A stretch of 34,023 bases of DNA from DATCKG01 sp036562385. Lineage in GTDB: Bacteria; Bacillota; Sulfobacillia; Symbiobacteriales; Symbiobacteriaceae. Position 1 is the stretch's first letter, and each line of letters starts with the position of its first letter. The position numbers and the translations under genes were made by a program. The notes beneath the pieces were generated by a model. The model was not told where the DNA came from. It ran no database searches and saw only the letters and a list, made by a program, of their open reading frames with translations. The stretch spans positions 1-34,023 of the forward strand of contig DATCKG010000032.1 in NCBI GenBank assembly GCA_036562385.1, in the 5' to 3' direction. Positions 31,707 to 34,023 of this stretch are shown here, piece by piece.

Positions 31707-32936
31707 TCACTTCCTGCCGTCTCCCGGCAAATCTCCGAAAAACAGGCCCTGCTGCCCTTCCGGCCACCGGCCGCACAGGCAATAGCAGACGCTTTGCCAG
31801 GCCCGGCGGACCTCCCCGTTCAGCAGATCGATGTAGCGGATGTCCGCGGGCTCCACCTGCAGCGCTTCCCGAATCTGCCGGATCCGCCGGACCACAGCCA
31901 GCGGAGAGACTCCCAGGGCCCGGGCATAGTCCTCGTCGGTAAGGTGCCGGTCGCCCAGGACCAGGCGGCGGCTGATGGAGAGGATCGCCGCAACCCACTG
32001 AGGCGGATCCACCCGGCGCAGTCCCAGGGCGATTGCCGCATCCCACCACAGTCGCAGGGCGGCTCCAGGGTCCTCCTGCAAACCGAACACCCCGGAGTGA
32101 AACACGTGCGTGATGCGGTCCGCCACCTCCAGACACTGGGCGGTGGCCCCGGCAAGAGGCCGCCCGTCCCATCGCACCGGCGGACCGGAAGGCCCCTTCA
32201 CACCGCAGACTGCCTCCCCGCAAATGCGGGCCACGGAGACACACTCTAGCAACCGGGGCCACAATTCCCGGTAGAAGGACTCCCAGGTGCCCAGGGGCTC
32301 TTGCCGGCGGTAGAAGGACATTTCCACGTGCAGAAGATGGGCGAGGGCCCCCTCGATCCCAGGGGGAAGCATGACCACGGCATGGCCGCACCGGTGCACA
32401 CCGCCGGCAGGCATCAGCCAGGCGCCGATCAGCATGCCCGACCAGCGGCGCACGGGCGCCTGCCCCGACAGGGCACAGACCACCGGCCCGGAGGGCAGGG
32501 TCATCCGGAAAGGCATCCCATCGGGCAGGCGGGAAAGATGCAGGACCCCCTTTTCCTTCTTTTCCACCCGAAAAAAGCCTGGGGCACTTTGTTCCCAGGC
32601 CTTGAGCAGTTCCCGTTCCCCCAAGGTGAGATCCAGGCCCCTTCGGGCGTAACGGCCGCAGAAGGTCTCCCCCGTGACCGTACGGTACCCGCAGAAGACC
32701 CAGTCGAAGGCCAAGTCAAAGGCCGCCGGGGTGACATCCGCGGCCCCGGCGCAGTCCGGAAAGAAACGGGCAAGAGCCCGCTGAATCTCCCGCACCGGCT
32801 CATGCGTGATCACGTACTCCTGCAGTTTCTGCCAAACCCCGTCCAGCCGGTGCCGGGCGAAGGTCTCCAGCGACAGCACCTGTCCCCCGCCGCGCCCTCT
32901 GGATCCTGCTCTGATGCCCCTTCCCCTGGTACCCAA
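31707..32936 (-). CDS. unrecognised protein, possible SEC-C-associated-type fold
   Basis: A 409-residue protein. The middle segment FDLAFDWVFCGYRTVTGETFCGRYARRG...LTLGERELLKAWEQSAPGFFRV (about 70-125) has the acidic-aromatic pattern common in uncharacterised SEC-C/YecA-linked proteins. The C-terminal part holds a helix-turn-helix-like stretch (LTDEDYARALGVSPLAVVRRIRQIREAL, about 335-362) and Cys near the end (SVCYCLCGRW). No catalytic motif seen. The TTG start at 32936 follows GGGGAGGGG by 6 bases; GTG at 32879 is an alternative that drops a Gly/Arg-rich leader. It lies upstream of nikR with 68 bases between, in the same direction, but the operator between them suggests separate regulation. 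Confidence 0.7.
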   Translation of the reverse strand: MGTRGRGIRAGSRGRGGGQVLSLETFARHRLDGVWQKLQEYVITHEPVREIQRALARFFPDCAGAADVTPAAFDLAFDWVFCGYRTVTGETFCGRYARRGLDLTLGERELLKAWEQSAPGFFRVEKKEKGVLHLSRLPDGMPFRMTLPSGPVVCALSGQAPVRRWSGMLIGAWLMPAGGVHRCGHAVVMLPPGIEGALAHLLHVEMSFYRRQEPLGTWESFYRELWPRLLECVSVARICGEAVCGVKGPSGPPVRWDGRPLAGATAQCLEVADRITHVFHSGVFGLQEDPGAALRLWWDAAIALGLRRVDPPQWVAAILSISRRLVLGDRHLTDEDYARALGVSPLAVVRRIRQIREALQVEPADIRYIDLLNGEVRRAWQSVCYCLCGRWPEGQQGLFFGDLPGDGRK

Positions 32937-33187
32937 GGCAGGCCCCTCCCCTCAGGCGCTCATGAAATGATTTCCATATTTATCCATCTCCAGGGCAATT
33001 TCCTGCTTCGTGAAGGTAGTCCCTTCCAGAGCGGAAGGAGGGGCGGGTACGCCCATTTTGACATTTTTGGTCTGGCCGTGTCCTGTTGGACGATGGTTGA
33101 TCGTCAACGAATTAGAAAGGCGTTAGAACAGGTCGTGTTAGGCTTCAGATGCGTGTCAGCGGGGCCTTTGACAGGAGGTTGGGGTAC
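32937..33187. other. divergent intergenic region with hairpins and a dyad
   Basis: The segment holds CCTTCC/GGAAGG (33022-33027 and 33033-33038), GGGCG-GGTA-CGCCC (33041-33054) followed by ATTTTGACATTTTT, and a perfect operator-like dyad GTTGA-TCG-TCAAC (33096-33108). TTGACA (33058-33063) is a possible -35 but no good -10 follows at standard spacing. Confidence 0.4.
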
Positions 33188-34023
33188 ATGCTTCTCAGAC
33201 GCTGGGTGAATCTCAGCTTTGTCCTCATGGTGTTTTCCGTGGCTGCTCTTGGAACGGGGTGCTCTGTGCAGCGATATTCTTGGGAGGTGCCGGATGAGGT
33301 TGTTTCAGGGTTACCCAAAGAGATGCCTGTTTATAAATTCGTGGCAAAGAATCTGGGCGAGCAAGACTTCAAGTTACTGGCGAGCCAGTTGGGCATGTCT
33401 GGTGCAATAGAACGTGATGAAGATCAGTCATCCTTTCTGATGACGGACGGGGAAAAGCGGTTGTCAATGAATTGGGAAACGGGTAAGTGGTCGTATGGCG
33501 ATTACTCCAAATTGTACAGCAGTAACAACACCAATATTCCCAGTGATGACGAGGTGGCACGAATCGCTACTGAATATCTAAAGGAGAAGGGTTGGCTGCC
33601 GGACGATTTCCGGCTTCAGTCGGTAGAGGCAGTAACAGAGCAGAACGCTGCGGATATCACAGCCCCTCCACGAACCGTTGGTAAGGTTGCCTATTTCTAT
33701 CGGTACATTGGCGATTGGCCGGTGTTAGGCGTGTCCCGGATCGTTGTTCACGTTGGAGACAACGGCGAGATCGTGGGAGTCAAGAAGTTATTTAAGGATA
33801 TTGAGCCAGTTGGTAACGTGAGCCTTAAGAGCGTGGATCAAGCCTTCGCTGAGCTCCAGGCAGGAGACACGATTTTTTCAATAGATAATCCGAATGTGAA
33901 ACAGGCAGCGGTCCAAGACGTCCATCTCGCCTATTGGGAAGACGCAGGTTCCATTTCAGATCAACCGTACCTGCAGCCAGTTTATGTGTTTACGCTGAAG
34001 GCGACGGAGGGCGCTGCGGACAC
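33188..34023 (+). CDS. putative lipoprotein, 3' end beyond window
   Basis: The reading frame starts at ATG 33188 and is open to the last base (278 codons). A signal sequence (RRWVNLSFVLMVFSVAALGTGC) ends in a lipobox-like GTG-C with Cys at residue 25, so it is probably anchored to the outer face of the membrane. The visible mature part has repeats of the type PVLGVSRIVVHVGDNGEIVGVKKLFKDIEP and SLKSVDQAFAEL. These resemble uncharacterised Firmicutes lipoproteins and the YycI-type WalK regulators; I do not claim a family. An AGGAGG site lies 8-9 bases upstream. Its base composition is clearly less GC-rich than the rest of the window and A/T-ending codons (AAT, TTA, GAT) are common, a possible sign of transfer. 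Confidence 0.75.
   Translation, partial: MLLRRWVNLSFVLMVFSVAALGTGCSVQRYSWEVPDEVVSGLPKEMPVYKFVAKNLGEQDFKLLASQLGMSGAIERDEDQSSFLMTDGEKRLSMNWETGKWSYGDYSKLYSSNNTNIPSDDEVARIATEYLKEKGWLPDDFRLQSVEAVTEQNAADITAPPRTVGKVAYFYRYIGDWPVLGVSRIVVHVGDNGEIVGVKKLFKDIEPVGNVSLKSVDQAFAELQAGDTIFSIDNPNVKQAAVQDVHLAYWEDAGSISDQPYLQPVYVFTLKATEGAAD

Overview
The window is high-GC DNA from a monoderm (Firmicutes-type) bacterium. Evidence includes an S-layer-homology protein, an envelope without pilQ-type secretin genes, many strong AGGAGG-type ribosome sites, frequent GTG/TTG starts and classical Rho-independent terminators. The overall look fits a Symbiobacterium-like high-GC clostridial relative; that assignment is inference from gene content only.

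Layout. (1) 1-5180: two adjacent ArsA/Get3-like ATPases, a small unrecognised protein and a CstA-family transporter read leftward. Reading rightward from the same divergent region are a His-rich small protein and a one-TM protein. The two small proteins are paralogues that share an ungapped GIP...LRxLPYAxP...WKxR motif, so the block looks like one membrane-associated module with no known role. (2) 5245-9191: a PadR repressor with a probable CTG start and a tandem operator over its promoter, followed by a translationally coupled MacB/LolCDE-like ABC exporter. (3) 9225-11021: an S-layer-homology protein and a cupin. (4) 11125-15802: a GntR-LacI-type sugar regulator facing a GH38 alpha-mannosidase; both promoter regions carry the same 9-mer. 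(5) 15983-18228: a NatAB-like ABC system whose permease is broken by a frameshift at a run of six G. (6) 18340-19584: an MscS channel with a leader RNA that can fold into mutually exclusive terminator, antiterminator and aptamer-like forms. (7) 19640-28056: a complete leftward type IV pilus cluster, pilB-pilC-pilA-pilV-pilW-(pilX-like)-pilM-pilN-pilO. (8) 28057-28694: a 600-base AT-richer, hairpin-rich intergenic region. (9) 28695-31638: a nickel uptake operon, nikR-(cbiM/nikM)-PDGLE-cbiQ-cbiO, with a candidate NikR operator. (10) 31707-34023: an unrecognised 409-residue protein and, on the other strand, an AT-richer lipoprotein gene cut by the window end.

The most interesting items are the ArsA-pair/CstA/paralogous-small-protein module, the mscS leader RNA, the structured region in front of pilB, and the beta-repeat PilX-like protein in the pilus operon. 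Many long open frames antisense to these genes are GC-driven shadows and are left out.
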